This document shows, piece after piece, positions 52,647-61,166 of a stretch of DNA of 64,000 nt. Source of the DNA: Pseudomonas putida (GTDB taxonomy: Bacteria; Pseudomonadota; Gammaproteobacteria; Pseudomonadales; Pseudomonadaceae); NCBI RefSeq assembly GCF_009883635.2, contig NZ_CP026115.2:992001-1056000 (forward strand), read 5' to 3'. A program made the position numbers and the translations under genes. Within the stretch, counting starts at the first letter, position 1; every line of letters begins with the position of its first letter. The notes under the pieces are model-generated. The model worked only from the letters and a program-made list of their open reading frames with translations. It had not been told where the DNA came from and ran no database searches.

Positions 52647-53156
52647 GGTGTAACCCTCAATTTGTGGTTGGGGACCACCGCCATCTGCTGTCAAACAAAG
52701 GGTGGCAGCTGTGCACGGGTTGACAGACCGGTCAAATTGAGAAACCCGGCGCATCCGAAGATGCCCCACGCACAGCCACCATTGAAGGTAGAACTATGGA
52801 TTGCAATTTGAGTCGGCCTGTCAAAGCCGGCCGTTGAATGGCAACGACCAAGCGAGACTAGTGGCCAACTCGGAACTGCACAATGGGCGACAGTATCTTT
52901 GGGAAATGTCCTACAAGAAAGGGGCAAAATCTGATTTTTTCGGCTGCCAAGTGTAACGACATGTAATGCTTGCCAGCCACGTGTACTGAGTGACGACGTC
53001 GAACTACTAGGCTCTACACAAAAGCCTTGATACTTGTTCATCCTGCGTTGACAACAGCCTCGGAATACTCATGTACTCAAGCATACTCCGCCTCTTCGGC
53101 TGTTTTTTCCTTGCCTGACCAGCGTCTCAAGATTTTTCGTGCAGAACCTAAAAAGA
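52647..53156. other. Gene-poor stretch in the island
   Basis: About 510 bases with no supportable gene. A 116-codon frame on the minus strand (52691-53041) has no ribosome site and atypical composition. The stretch must include the promoter of the two small genes. I see no RNA gene, repeat or clear terminator. Confidence 0.5.
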
Positions 53157-54163
53157 TCACGTATCGAGGTTATCCCAATGATCACCAAGCACCCAGCGTA
53201 ATGCGGATAGTTTGCCGTTGATCATTCCCCATTCAAAATCAGTCCATGGTCCTAACTCTGCATATCGATCTTTGACAGAGTTCGCTGACGCCAATGCTCC
53301 AGCCCAGATGTCTTCATGGATCTCAAAGTTTGCCCTGTGCTTGGTACCTGCTGGTATGAGTTTAATCCTACCCTCTTCAATAAGCGCGGCACGAAGCATG
53401 TGCCTGTTGTACCAGACCTTATCAACAAGCTCATCCATAGTTTCTAGGATCTCTTGTAGCCCTCTGGTCTGATCTTCCCAGGCCCATCCATGGTCGGTTT
53501 TGAACTCATCAATATCGAACAAGTCTCCTAATGCCGGGGCTACCGTGCTGAAAAATTTTGTGCGCTCGTCATCAAAAATCTCTGCGAAATCGATATGCGG
53601 CTTCCGATGGTCTTCAGCTGAAAAATCGCTCACATTGGCAGTGATAAAGCGGAGGCTTTCATATTCATCGCCTTGAGTTTGTCGAAACTCATCGAAGGTT
53701 TCCAACAGGACTGCGTCGGCCAGGCTATTTTTTTGCTTATGGAAGGGCGCTTTTTTGGCTAGTGCTCGTTCAGCAGCTTTCAACTTCGACGCGTCGGAGA
53801 CAGGCACATGGATAGCAGCTTGGAATAATTGCTGCACCCTGCGCATGGTTATGAGGTTTGCCTCCGCCAGAAGAGGCAACCGGTGGTTCACATCATCAAT
53901 GGCATCGATGGCAGTCTTTTTTTGGTCTCCACCGAAAGAGTTGAGGATATCCCTCACGACTTTGCATTCCGCCGTCAGCCGCTTACGTGTAGCATCGATC
54001 ACCCGATCTTTGTTGCGCTCATACTCTGACAGCACCAGATCAGGCACGAGGAGCTTCACAACCCCCTTTTCGACCAGATGTTCCAAGGCCAAAATCATCG
54101 GCAGTTCTGATTTTTTGAGGACAAATCCAACCAGACGCAAGTATCGAGCATGACGAGGTGCAT
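53157..54163 (-). pseudogene. PIN-domain (DUF4935-like) nuclease gene with apparent frameshift
   Basis: The ATG ending at 54163 has AAGGA seven bases upstream and begins MHLVMLDTCVWLDLSS, a PIN-domain first strand with the active-site aspartate D7. The frame is then lost at a run of six A (54111-54116), and the remaining 327-residue frame (starting only at a TTG, 54140) carries the rest. It includes LSEYERN with acidic residues, SLADAVLLETF and FITANVSDF with the later catalytic aspartates. One extra A would join both into 335 residues with the full PIN acidic set. PIN proteins are Mg2+-dependent RNases, often toxins. This may be a real mutation, a phase-variable run or a sequencing slip. Confidence 0.75.
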
Positions 54164-54446
54164 TGCGGTTCCTTTTTTAAGCAAGTGGTGGAGGCTTGGG
54201 CTAAAAACGATTTAAGTCAGAAATGCAGATCCGATTGACGCCGGCGCGGGGTTATTGGTGCGGTAATACTATGACCCAACATCCTTCCATCATTGTCAAG
54301 AAAAGATGCAATTGTCATGGCGCGAAGCACGGAATGTCCATCTGAAAGCGAAATTTGTGGCCACACGCCAGTGCGACATAAGTCGCGTACTACGGGTCTC
54401 TAACTGTCCATCAAGATCAGTTTACAGAACTATTGGAAGTCCCCCT

Positions 54447-56021
54447 TCAAGTGACGCGGCTTCGAAATGACACAACCCAGTCGTTAGGCTTAGCTCCTGC
54501 ACGAACCGCGAAGATCCCTTGGTCAAATCTCACAGAGGGGGTCTCCCTTTTATCTGAGGGTTTCGCTGGATATCTCTGTTTTGGCCCAGGTTTGGGTTGG
54601 GGTACAGGTTCATTGTTCGGTGGCTGCGGGCTTCCTGGGGTTGCTGCAGGAGCAGGAAGCGCTGTAGGGGCTGACGGTGTTGTCGCGACTGGAGTGGTGT
54701 AAACGAAGGCGAAAACTGCAATGCCCAGCGCCGCGACGCCGAGCATCGTCAGACCTTTGCAACTGACCCTGTAAAAAAAACTCTCAGCTTGCTCAATAGG
54801 GTCGCCCACCATTTTTTTGTATTCAGGTTCCGAGAGGAAGCGATATAGCTTCGACTGCCAATCTTGGCGCAGCTGTCGCTGAATATTGATGAACTTCCGA
54901 CCCGACATCACATTCAGCGTTGTGTAGCCGAATGCAACCGCCATTACGAGCGAAATGAGGTACGGATTGATCTGCAGTGTGAGCCGCGCCACGATAAGGC
55001 CCAAACCCACAGTCAACGCTGTCGATATTGCTGCGATCGCCTGGCGGGTCGCCTCTGTCGCTTTGGACGTTTCTTCAGTGACGGCCTTGCGAAGGTCTCC
55101 TAAAGATTTCAGGGTGTCCTTGGTGATCTCCGAGACCGCCATCTGGTAGGCGATCTTGGCGCAATCCAGCGCTGCGGCAAGGTTTTCCCTGAAATACTGA
55201 AGTGCCTCTGCGTCCGCCCTGCCCGATCGCGCAATCTCAGCGGACAGCAGGATATGCTTCACTTCGGCCTCACGCGCGTTGTCGAACACCCAAACGGCGG
55301 CTTCCTGTACGACCTTGAAGTCATTCAGGGTGATGTGCTTGGCACCATCGCTCGCTTCCGCGAGCGTCAGGTTGAGCTTGGGCGGCCCTTTAAAACTGAG
55401 CTTGCTTCCCGTAGCGTCGATCTCATTCGCGAAGCAACGGCTCAGGGCGTCAGAGGCATTGGTTGCCCAGGCCATGTGTAGCAGATCAGCTTCATCCAGC
55501 TCGTGGCCCTCAGCGAGTAACCAATGTCGAACGTCCTCAGGCACAGAACGAATGTCAGCTGACTCTTTGACTAAAAGCCGGGGCGACTTTGTCGCTTGAG
55601 ATTCGACATAGGGCTCGTCTAAGCCCCAATCGCTATAAGCGCGAGCCCGCGTATTGAAGGGCTTCAGGAGGCCCAAGACGTACCATCGTGATGCTGGATG
55701 ACCGTTGTCGAGAAAGGCTCTGAAGCCCACCTCTGTGACCACGTACAAAGCTGCAGTCTTATCATGCTCCTGCGGAAGCGGTTTCACGAGCTCAGCACGA
55801 AAAGGCCCGAAAGCCTCATCCCCTTCTTCAACCTCAGTTTCGCCACCTGCGCTGTCAAACAGAGTGATCGCCCAGGCAGCAGCGGAGGCAGCCTGGGAGA
55901 TTGACCGAGCGGCGTCAGCAGGTAGATCTGAGACAATGAGAGTGCTATTTCCCTCAGTGATCAGCGCCTGACCTCTACGTGACAGGTCGTTAAGTAGGCT
56001 GGCCAGCTTTTGGTGTGACAA
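54447..56021 (-). CDS. Membrane protein of a two-gene island module, unknown
   Basis: A 524-residue protein from a TTG start (56019-56021) with GGAGG six bases upstream, overlapping the NA37-like gene by 32 bases in another frame. Residues 1-330 are soluble and partly helical (EAEVKHILLSAEIARSGRAD, then an AT/SK-rich helix). Membrane spans lie at about 337-358 and 360-383 (ISLVMAVAFGYTTLNVMSG), and a third at about 421-443 (GLTMLGVAALGIAVFAFVYT). A proline-rich tail (PQPPNNEPVPQPKPGP) follows. I recognise no family. Coupling to a nucleoid-associated partner suggests a membrane effector paired with a DNA-linked sensor. Confidence 0.75.
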   Translation of the reverse strand: MSHQKLASLLNDLSRRGQALITEGNSTLIVSDLPADAARSISQAASAAAWAITLFDSAGGETEVEEGDEAFGPFRAELVKPLPQEHDKTAALYVVTEVGFRAFLDNGHPASRWYVLGLLKPFNTRARAYSDWGLDEPYVESQATKSPRLLVKESADIRSVPEDVRHWLLAEGHELDEADLLHMAWATNASDALSRCFANEIDATGSKLSFKGPPKLNLTLAEASDGAKHITLNDFKVVQEAAVWVFDNAREAEVKHILLSAEIARSGRADAEALQYFRENLAAALDCAKIAYQMAVSEITKDTLKSLGDLRKAVTEETSKATEATRQAIAAISTALTVGLGLIVARLTLQINPYLISLVMAVAFGYTTLNVMSGRKFINIQRQLRQDWQSKLYRFLSEPEYKKMVGDPIEQAESFFYRVSCKGLTMLGVAALGIAVFAFVYTTPVATTPSAPTALPAPAATPGSPQPPNNEPVPQPKPGPKQRYPAKPSDKRETPSVRFDQGIFAVRAGAKPNDWVVSFRSRVT

Positions 56022-57042
56022 CGCTGTCCTCCGTGACTCTGTCTGTATCCACGATGATCTGCTTCTTGCCCCCTCTCAGCTCCACCACCCTGACGTTAGG
56101 GTTTTCCGTCCTATCGGGGAACAGGATGGTAACGCCTTCAGTCGTGACGATCTTACGCATATAGGGCTGCCGGAGGATCTTGCGATCAGGCTTAAAGCTG
56201 AGCTCATGCAACTTGCTCTTCTTAACGCGCGTGCGAGTCTCTTTCTCAAGGCGAGCGGCTATCTTGTCGTCTTCAGGATGACCAGCAGCCAGCATCACCG
56301 CCTCCACAATCGCATTTTCATCGATCAGCGTACGGGTTCCGAGATTTGCTTGGGCTTTCTTCAGGGCCTTCGCCACATCTTTGCCTGGCAGATGCTCGAT
56401 GCAAGTCTGGAGCGCCGCCTTAAGCACCTTGCGGGTAATCTCGCTCAGCTCCGTGTCTGAGACTTCCCTAGCCACCGCCAGGAAATCGGTGAAGTAATCG
56501 GCGAGATCTACGCCATGCTTCGTACGGTCAGTTGCCGAGACGCTCTTATCAGCAACAGCATTGGCCACACGGATGAGCGCCGTCTTCTGGATAGCTTTCT
56601 TTTCGTCTACTAAAGCGTTCACGATTCGACGCAGCTTGTTGCCTGGAGCACCGTCGTTCTGCTCCAAAGCCAGCTTATAGTCGTACTTGATCAGGCTGTA
56701 GATCTTCACATTGGGGTCTTTGACCGACAGCTCGAACATCAACAGAACCCCGTCGGCACTGCCGCCAACGTGTGCCCGATTGAAGCTGGCAGCCAGGCTC
56801 TGAGCACCATCAACGAACGGAGTAGCACCGGAAGCGATTGCTTCAATTTCGTGCCGGGTCGTGGACACTGCCTTGAACATGAAGATCGGGGCAGCAGCCA
56901 TGTCCACAATTTTACTGATAAAGAATGCTTCCTCCTCCAGGGCACGCTCCGGCTGCGCCTCGAAGTTTTTGGTACCCACAACGTGCAGGATCATCCGAGT
57001 GATCTTGAGTGAACCGATTTCTTCGTCCGAAAAAAAACTCAT
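55990..57042 (-). CDS. NA37/NdpA-like nucleoid-associated protein
   Basis: A 350-residue protein starting MSFFSDEEIGSLKITRMILH at the ATG ending at 57042, with GGAG six bases upstream; an earlier in-frame ATG at 57075 lacks such a site. The layout matches the 37-kDa nucleoid-associated (YejK/NdpA) family: an N-terminal domain with ADGVLLMFELSVKD and IYSLIKYDYKLALEQ, then IQKTALIRV and DLADYFTDFLA before a helical region (about 175-265) and a basic C terminus. The core protein binds double-stranded DNA. Here it is the first gene of an operon in an island, so a phage or plasmid DNA sensor role is possible. The family call is by eye. Confidence 0.68.
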   Translation of the reverse strand: MSFFSDEEIGSLKITRMILHVVGTKNFEAQPERALEEEAFFISKIVDMAAAPIFMFKAVSTTRHEIEAIASGATPFVDGAQSLAASFNRAHVGGSADGVLLMFELSVKDPNVKIYSLIKYDYKLALEQNDGAPGNKLRRIVNALVDEKKAIQKTALIRVANAVADKSVSATDRTKHGVDLADYFTDFLAVAREVSDTELSEITRKVLKAALQTCIEHLPGKDVAKALKKAQANLGTRTLIDENAIVEAVMLAAGHPEDDKIAARLEKETRTRVKKSKLHELSFKPDRKILRQPYMRKIVTTEGVTILFPDRTENPNVRVVELRGGKKQIIVDTDRVTEDSVVTPKAGQPT

Positions 57043-57401
57043 GCGATCTCCATGTAAGCAGCCCCCTCCTGCCATGCAAGAGGAACCACTCGCCTCGGTT
57101 GGTACCTAGGCGGCAATGACGCATCGATTGCAGCCTTTCAGAGGCCGGTGCCATCCCCGTAAACGTGAGATCGGGCGTGATGCAATGGTCGGAGCATATA
57201 CGCAAAGGCTGGCCAGCAGCCAGTATGTCCGGACGCGTGTACGTGGGTGGACTGAGATAGGAACCGCACAAACGCTGGATGAGATTCGGGTTGGCGAGTG
57301 TCCATTCGGAGCAAAAAAAAAGACTTTAAGTCACACCGCTGAAAGTCAATGTTTACGGGGGTTTACCTGTCCATTTGTCCATTTCGCTCACTACTACCCT
57401 C
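57043..57401. other. Upstream region of the two-gene module
   Basis: About 359 bases with no supportable gene. It must contain the promoter of the NA37-like operon. It ends at the right repeat. An A9 run lies at 57314-57322. I see no integrase remnant or attachment-site-like repeat. Confidence 0.5.
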
Positions 57402-57998
57402 TTTCGATAAACCATCGTCTTGATCCCGACCTAGCGCCTGATGAGCGAGTCGTTCCGCAACTACCGCGGCATGCAGCAATCGGGCGGACGGCGGATCAAG
57501 CGCAGCCTGTTCATTGACGCAGCGAGTGTGAGCTTTCTGACCCCGGATGAGGAACAGCGCCTGAGCCAGGTGAGCCTGCTGGGCGACTACTTGGCCGGCA
57601 AGCGCCAGGAGCTGCTGGCCTGGAACGAGGCGCTGGGGCCCGTGCCGGAGCTTTCGGCCAACCGCCGCAAACTGACCAATATCGGGACATTCCGGGCGTT
57701 TGCCCTGGCTTACCTGAGGAACCACCCGAACGTGCACCCGAACATGACCTGCATGGTGCGGCAGATGCAGACCACGGCCGAGGGTGTGCCGCTGGAGATC
57801 TACTGCTTTACCACTACCACGGTGTGGGCGGAGTACGAGCGGATTCAGGGGGATATCTTCGATTACCTGCTGGCGGTGTTGCCGGAGTTTGGGTTGAGTC
57901 TGTATCAGCAGCCGAGTGGCAGTGACATGCGGGTGGGATTGGCCGGGCGGGTTGTGGAGCCGGTTTCGCGGCGGCTGGAAGAGGTGAGTGAGGTTTGA
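57402..57998 (+). pseudogene. Truncated second copy of the mscS-type gene
   Basis: This is the last ~200 codons of the channel gene at 50550, without promoter or start. Near its left end one base is missing relative to the intact copy and a TGG codon reads TAG, so even the remnant is interrupted there; an internal ATG at 57441 leaves a 185-residue frame. Sequence after that is nearly identical to the intact copy. It is probably not expressed as a channel. Confidence 0.87.
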
Positions 57999-58184
57999 GA
58001 TTGCCGGGGCTGCTTTGCAGCCCATCGCCGGCAAGCGCGGCTCCCACAGGGGTCAGCACAAGTCTTGAATACTGTGCAGTACCTGTGGGAGCGGGTTTAC
58101 CCGCGAAGAGGCCGGCAGCTACCCTGCATAGCCCAACAGGTACAGCAGCCCAGTCAGGGTCACCAATGAGGCCACGGTCGACAA
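57402..58184 (+). repeat. Right copy of the ~784-bp direct repeat flanking the island
   Basis: It matches 51251-52035 in order and length: channel 3' end, hairpin, BIME, then the 3' end of the AEC transporter, which here continues as an intact gene. The left copy joins the intact channel gene, so the block was duplicated when the island entered. Confidence 0.88.
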
Positions 58185-59054
58185 CAGAATCGTCCGCGAA
58201 ATCAACCCCGCCTCGCGGTTGTAGTACTCCGCCAGCATGAACGGCCCGGTCCCGGTCGGCAGCGCCGCCAGCAACACCGCAGAAGCGGCCCACATGCTCG
58301 GCAGGCTGAACACCTTGAACGCCAGCACCCAAGTCAGCGCTGGCTGACCAACCAGCTTCAAGCCCACCAGCGGCCAAGGGCTGGCCTGCGAACCGGTGCG
58401 CTTCTCGGCCAGAAACGCCCCCAGCGAGATCAACGCGCAAGGCGTGGTCGCCAGCGCCAGCATATCGAGGAAATGCATCACCGGCTCGGCCAGCCCCAGT
58501 CCGCCCATGGCCCAGGCCGCTCCCGCCAGCGGCGAAATCACCAACGGGTTCTTCGCCAACGCCTTGCTCACCAGCAGGATTGCCCGGCCGATCTGCCGCT
58601 CCTCCTGCTGGCCGATCTCGATCAACGTCAGGGAAATCGCGAACACCAGGCAGACCACGATCAACGATGAAATCAGCGCCGGCTGCAGGCCTGGCTGGCC
58701 GAACAGCAGCAGGCACAGTGGGATGCCAATGTAGCCGGTATTGGCATAGCCGGCACTGAGCCCGTCGATGCTCGCCGCCACCAGGCCATGGCCGCTATAC
58801 AGGCGCCAGGCCAGGGTCACGACAAACATCGCCAGCGCCCCGGCGCCGAAGGCGACGATGAACCCGGGGTGCCAGATCTCGCTCCAGGTCGCCGTGGCGG
58901 TGACCTTGAACAGCAGCGCCGGCAGGCACAACCAGACCACCATCTTGTTGATCTCGGCAGCGGCCTTGTCGCCCAGTTTGTTGGTCTTGCGGCACAGGAA
59001 GCCGACCAGGATCAGGGCGAAGATCGGCGCGACGATGACGAAGATGGTGTGCAT
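58119..59054 (-). CDS. AEC-family (auxin efflux carrier-like) transporter
   Basis: A 311-residue permease starting MHTIFVIVAPIFALILVGFL at the ATG ending at 59054; an upstream in-frame start has no support. Ten spans in two inverted halves are visible, with LSAGYANTGYIGIPLCLLLF and NPLVISPLAGAAWAMGGLGL as the family's conserved positions. It overlaps the stop of the upstream EamA gene, so both are cotranscribed. The substrate may be an organic acid. The 3' end lies in the duplicated block. Confidence 0.87.
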   Translation of the reverse strand: MHTIFVIVAPIFALILVGFLCRKTNKLGDKAAAEINKMVVWLCLPALLFKVTATATWSEIWHPGFIVAFGAGALAMFVVTLAWRLYSGHGLVAASIDGLSAGYANTGYIGIPLCLLLFGQPGLQPALISSLIVVCLVFAISLTLIEIGQQEERQIGRAILLVSKALAKNPLVISPLAGAAWAMGGLGLAEPVMHFLDMLALATTPCALISLGAFLAEKRTGSQASPWPLVGLKLVGQPALTWVLAFKVFSLPSMWAASAVLLAALPTGTGPFMLAEYYNREAGLISRTILLSTVASLVTLTGLLYLLGYAG

Positions 59055-59055
59055 A

Positions 59056-59931
59056 TCAAGCCTTGCCCGCCGCTGGCTCCTGCGCACGGTTGCCCAGGCG
59101 GCTCAGCCATACCGATGCCAGGATGATCGCGCCACCGAGTAGCAACCGGCCCAGCGGCTCGTCGCGGTTCCAGATCAGCAGGTTCAGCAGCAGCCCCACC
59201 GGCACATGCAGGTTGTTCATCACCGCCAGCGTGGCGCCGGAGACCAGGCACGCGCCCTTGTTCCACCAGTACAACCCCAGCGCCGTCGGGCACAGGCCAA
59301 GGAACAGCAGCACCAGCCATTGCACGTCGGTGGTGGGCAGGTGCTGGGCATTGCCGAACAGCAGGAAGGCCGGCAACACCACGATCAACGCGCCCAGGTA
59401 GAAATAGCCGAAACGCTTGTAGTGCGGCAGGTCGCTGGGGTTGCGGGCCACCAGGTGGCGGTACAGCACCTGGCCGGCGGCGTAGGTGAAGTTCGCCAGT
59501 TGCAGCAGCAGGAAGCCGACGAAGAAGTCGCCGCTGATGCTGTCGAAGCGGATCACCCCCGCCCCCGCCACAGCCACCAGGGCCGCGAGCAGCGCCCAGG
59601 GGTTAAAGCGGCGGTTCAGGGCATCTTCGATCAGAGTCACGTGCAACGGCGTGAGAATGGTGAACAGCAGCACTTCCGGCACGCTCAGAACACGGAAGCT
59701 CAAGTACAGGCAGACGTAGGTGATGCCGTATTGCAGCGCGCCGATCAGCAGCATCGAGCGCAGGAAGCGCGGCTCGACCTGGCGCCAGCGGGTCAGCGGC
59801 AGGAATACCAGGCCGGCCAGCACCACGCGGGCGAGCACGGCGAAATAGCTGTCGACGTGCCCGGCCAGGTATTCGCCGATCACGTTGAAGGAAAACGCCT
59901 GGATCAGTGCGACGATTATCAGGTAGCCCAT
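59056..59931 (-). CDS. EamA/DMT-family transporter
   Basis: A 291-residue protein with ten spans and two EamA repeats, starting MGYLIIVALIQAFSFNVIGE. The segment VPEVLLFTILTPLHVTLIED is the end of the first repeat. It lies head-to-tail with the AEC transporter (stop and start overlap), so the two may move related compounds. Substrate unknown. Confidence 0.86.
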   Translation of the reverse strand: MGYLIIVALIQAFSFNVIGEYLAGHVDSYFAVLARVVLAGLVFLPLTRWRQVEPRFLRSMLLIGALQYGITYVCLYLSFRVLSVPEVLLFTILTPLHVTLIEDALNRRFNPWALLAALVAVAGAGVIRFDSISGDFFVGFLLLQLANFTYAAGQVLYRHLVARNPSDLPHYKRFGYFYLGALIVVLPAFLLFGNAQHLPTTDVQWLVLLFLGLCPTALGLYWWNKGACLVSGATLAVMNNLHVPVGLLLNLLIWNRDEPLGRLLLGGAIILASVWLSRLGNRAQEPAAGKA

Positions 59932-60013
59932 GGTTGCCTCTCGTGGATCAAGGGCGCGACCTTAGCGGGTTGCGCCGAGTAAGTTCAACCATGAGGAATG
60001 TAGGGCCGACACG

Positions 60014-60040
60014 AAAAAAAGCCCGGCCATCAGGCCGGGC
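60014..60040 (-). terminator. Terminator of the azoreductase gene
   Basis: GCCCGGCC (60021-60028), ATCA and GGCCGGGC (60033-60040) form a perfect 8-bp stem. On the minus strand it is followed by seven T (60014-60020), a textbook intrinsic terminator. Confidence 0.88.
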
Positions 60041-60093
60041 AGGTACACCCAAAGGAGCAAAAACAGGTGTCAGGCATGGGAATTCGTTGACCC

Positions 60094-60693
60094 TCAGGCC
60101 ACCGCAGCCAGCTTGGCCTTGGCCTGGTTCAGGCCCTTCTCGTGGAACTCGCCACTCATGTTCAGGCCTTCGGCATGGATGAAGTCGACATCGTGAATAC
60201 CGATGAAGGCCATCACCTGGCGCAAGTACGGTTCCTGGTGGTCGCTGGTGGCACCGGCATGAATGCCGCCACGGGCTGTCAGGACGATGGCGCGCTTGCC
60301 GGTGAGCAGGCCTTGCGGCCCGGTCGGGGTGTATTTGAACGTGATACCAGCGCGCAGCACGTGGTCCAGCCAGGCCTTGAGGGTGCTGGGGATGGTGAAG
60401 TTGTACATCGGCGCGGCCATCACCAGCACGTCGGCAGCCAGCACTTCATCGGTCAGCTCGTTGGAGCGGGCCAGGGCCTCCAGTTCGGCGGCGCTGCGCT
60501 GTTCTTCAGGCTTCATCCAGCCACCGAGCAGATTGGCATCCAGGTGTGGCACCGGGTTAACCGCCAGGTCGCGTACGGTGATCTGGTCAGCCGGGTGCGC
60601 CGCCTGCCACTGCTCGATGAAGTCACGGGTCAGTTGACGGGAAACGGAATCCTGCTGGCGGGCGCTGCTTTCGATGATCAGTACGCGGGACAT
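60094..60693 (-). CDS. azoR: FMN-dependent NADH-azoreductase
   Basis: A 199-residue flavodoxin-fold enzyme. The FMN phosphate loop SSARQQDSVSRQ follows the first strand, PMYNFTIPSTLKAWLDHVLR is the AzoR signature, and VLTARGGIHAG the second flavin loop. AzoR dimers reduce quinones and azo dyes with NADH and protect against thiol stress. The length is typical (about 200). The upstream region has paired CTATCGAT sites listed separately. It is monocistronic. Confidence 0.9.
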   Translation of the reverse strand: MSRVLIIESSARQQDSVSRQLTRDFIEQWQAAHPADQITVRDLAVNPVPHLDANLLGGWMKPEEQRSAAELEALARSNELTDEVLAADVLVMAAPMYNFTIPSTLKAWLDHVLRAGITFKYTPTGPQGLLTGKRAIVLTARGGIHAGATSDHQEPYLRQVMAFIGIHDVDFIHAEGLNMSGEFHEKGLNQAKAKLAAVA

Positions 60694-60752
60694 GGGGTGC
60701 CTCCATCGGCAAAAAGGGTTGCGATTCGATGGAGGTGAGATTAAGGCTTGAC

Positions 60753-60794
60753 CTATCGATAAAAAAGCGTAAAAAGTGGGTTCAATCTATCGAT
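60753..60794 (-). promoter_or_regulatory. Paired CTATCGAT elements upstream of azoR
   Basis: CTATCGAT occurs at 60753-60760 and 60787-60794, 34 bases apart, within the AT-rich upstream region of azoR and about 60-100 bases from its ATG. The octamer includes the palindrome ATCGAT. It could be an operator for the LysR regulator encoded at 61167. The repeats are seen; the role is inferred. Confidence 0.35.
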
Positions 60795-60803
60795 TAATCA
60801 GTT

Positions 60804-61118
60804 TTATTGCGCTTTGCAGTCCAGCGCGATGCGCAGCTTGATGATCTGCCGATTGAAGTTGGCCGTCACATCGACGCTCTTGCCAGCCGGTACATTGACC
60901 CGGCGCACCCGTGGCGCCTCAGGCCCATTGCGGAAGGTCACCTTGCAGGCTGCGGGCACTTGCCCATAGTTGTTCAGGGTAATGGACCCGATGTCGTAGG
61001 CCGTGTCGTAGGTGGTGTAGTCCAGCTTGACCCCGGTCAGTTCCTTCTCCACGTCGATGGGGTAAGCCATGGCCCCAAGGGGCAGGCACATCAAAATTGC
61101 CGCACAACATTTCTTCAT
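60804..61118 (-). CDS. Small periplasmic protein, unknown
   Basis: A 104-residue protein with signal peptide MKKCCAAILMCLPLGAMA and then YPIDVEKELTGVKLDYTTYD, NNYGQVPAACKVTFRNGPEA and RRVNVPAGKSVDVTANF. The body looks like a beta-sandwich with two cysteines. Similar Pseudomonas proteins are sometimes labelled 3-phosphoglycerate kinase, which is certainly wrong for a secreted protein of this size. It sits between azoR and a LysR gene. Function unknown. Confidence 0.8.
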   Translation of the reverse strand: MKKCCAAILMCLPLGAMAYPIDVEKELTGVKLDYTTYDTAYDIGSITLNNYGQVPAACKVTFRNGPEAPRVRRVNVPAGKSVDVTANFNRQIIKLRIALDCKAQ

Positions 61119-61166
61119 GGGGCGCTCTCCTTGAAAGAGCGCAGCTTAGGACAACAGGAGCCAAAC

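Larger units (their letters stand above)
52036..57401. mobile_element. Accessory island between mscS-type/AEC direct repeats
   Basis: A 5.4-kb segment visibly lower in GC than both flanks, with five genes, all on the minus strand, that do not belong to the core order. It is bounded by the ~784-bp repeats. No integrase, transposase, tRNA or terminal inverted repeat is seen. The structure is what single-crossover insertion of a circle carrying a homologous block would leave; that origin is an inference. Contents suggest a defence or stress-response cargo. Confidence 0.7.

Noticed and set aside
52691..53041. 116-codon minus-strand frame in the island
   Set aside because: No ribosome site, no homologous look, unusual Ser/Cys-rich composition; probably noncoding.
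54447..57042. Identification of the pair as Kiwa (KwaA/KwaB)
   Set aside because: The nucleoid protein looks like NA37 rather than DUF4868, and the membrane protein has three spans and a long soluble head, unlike the four-span KwaA as I recall it. The analogy is only in layout.
51970..57430. tRNA or attachment site at the island ends
   Set aside because: I found no tRNA-like fold and no short perfect repeat other than the ~784-bp homologous block; no integrase is present.
57116..57517. Plus-strand frame crossing into the right repeat
   Set aside because: It joins island noncoding sequence to the channel remnant out of frame; a chance open frame.
60804..61118. 3-phosphoglycerate kinase label sometimes given to this small gene
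   Set aside because: The protein is a 104-residue secreted protein with no kinase motifs.
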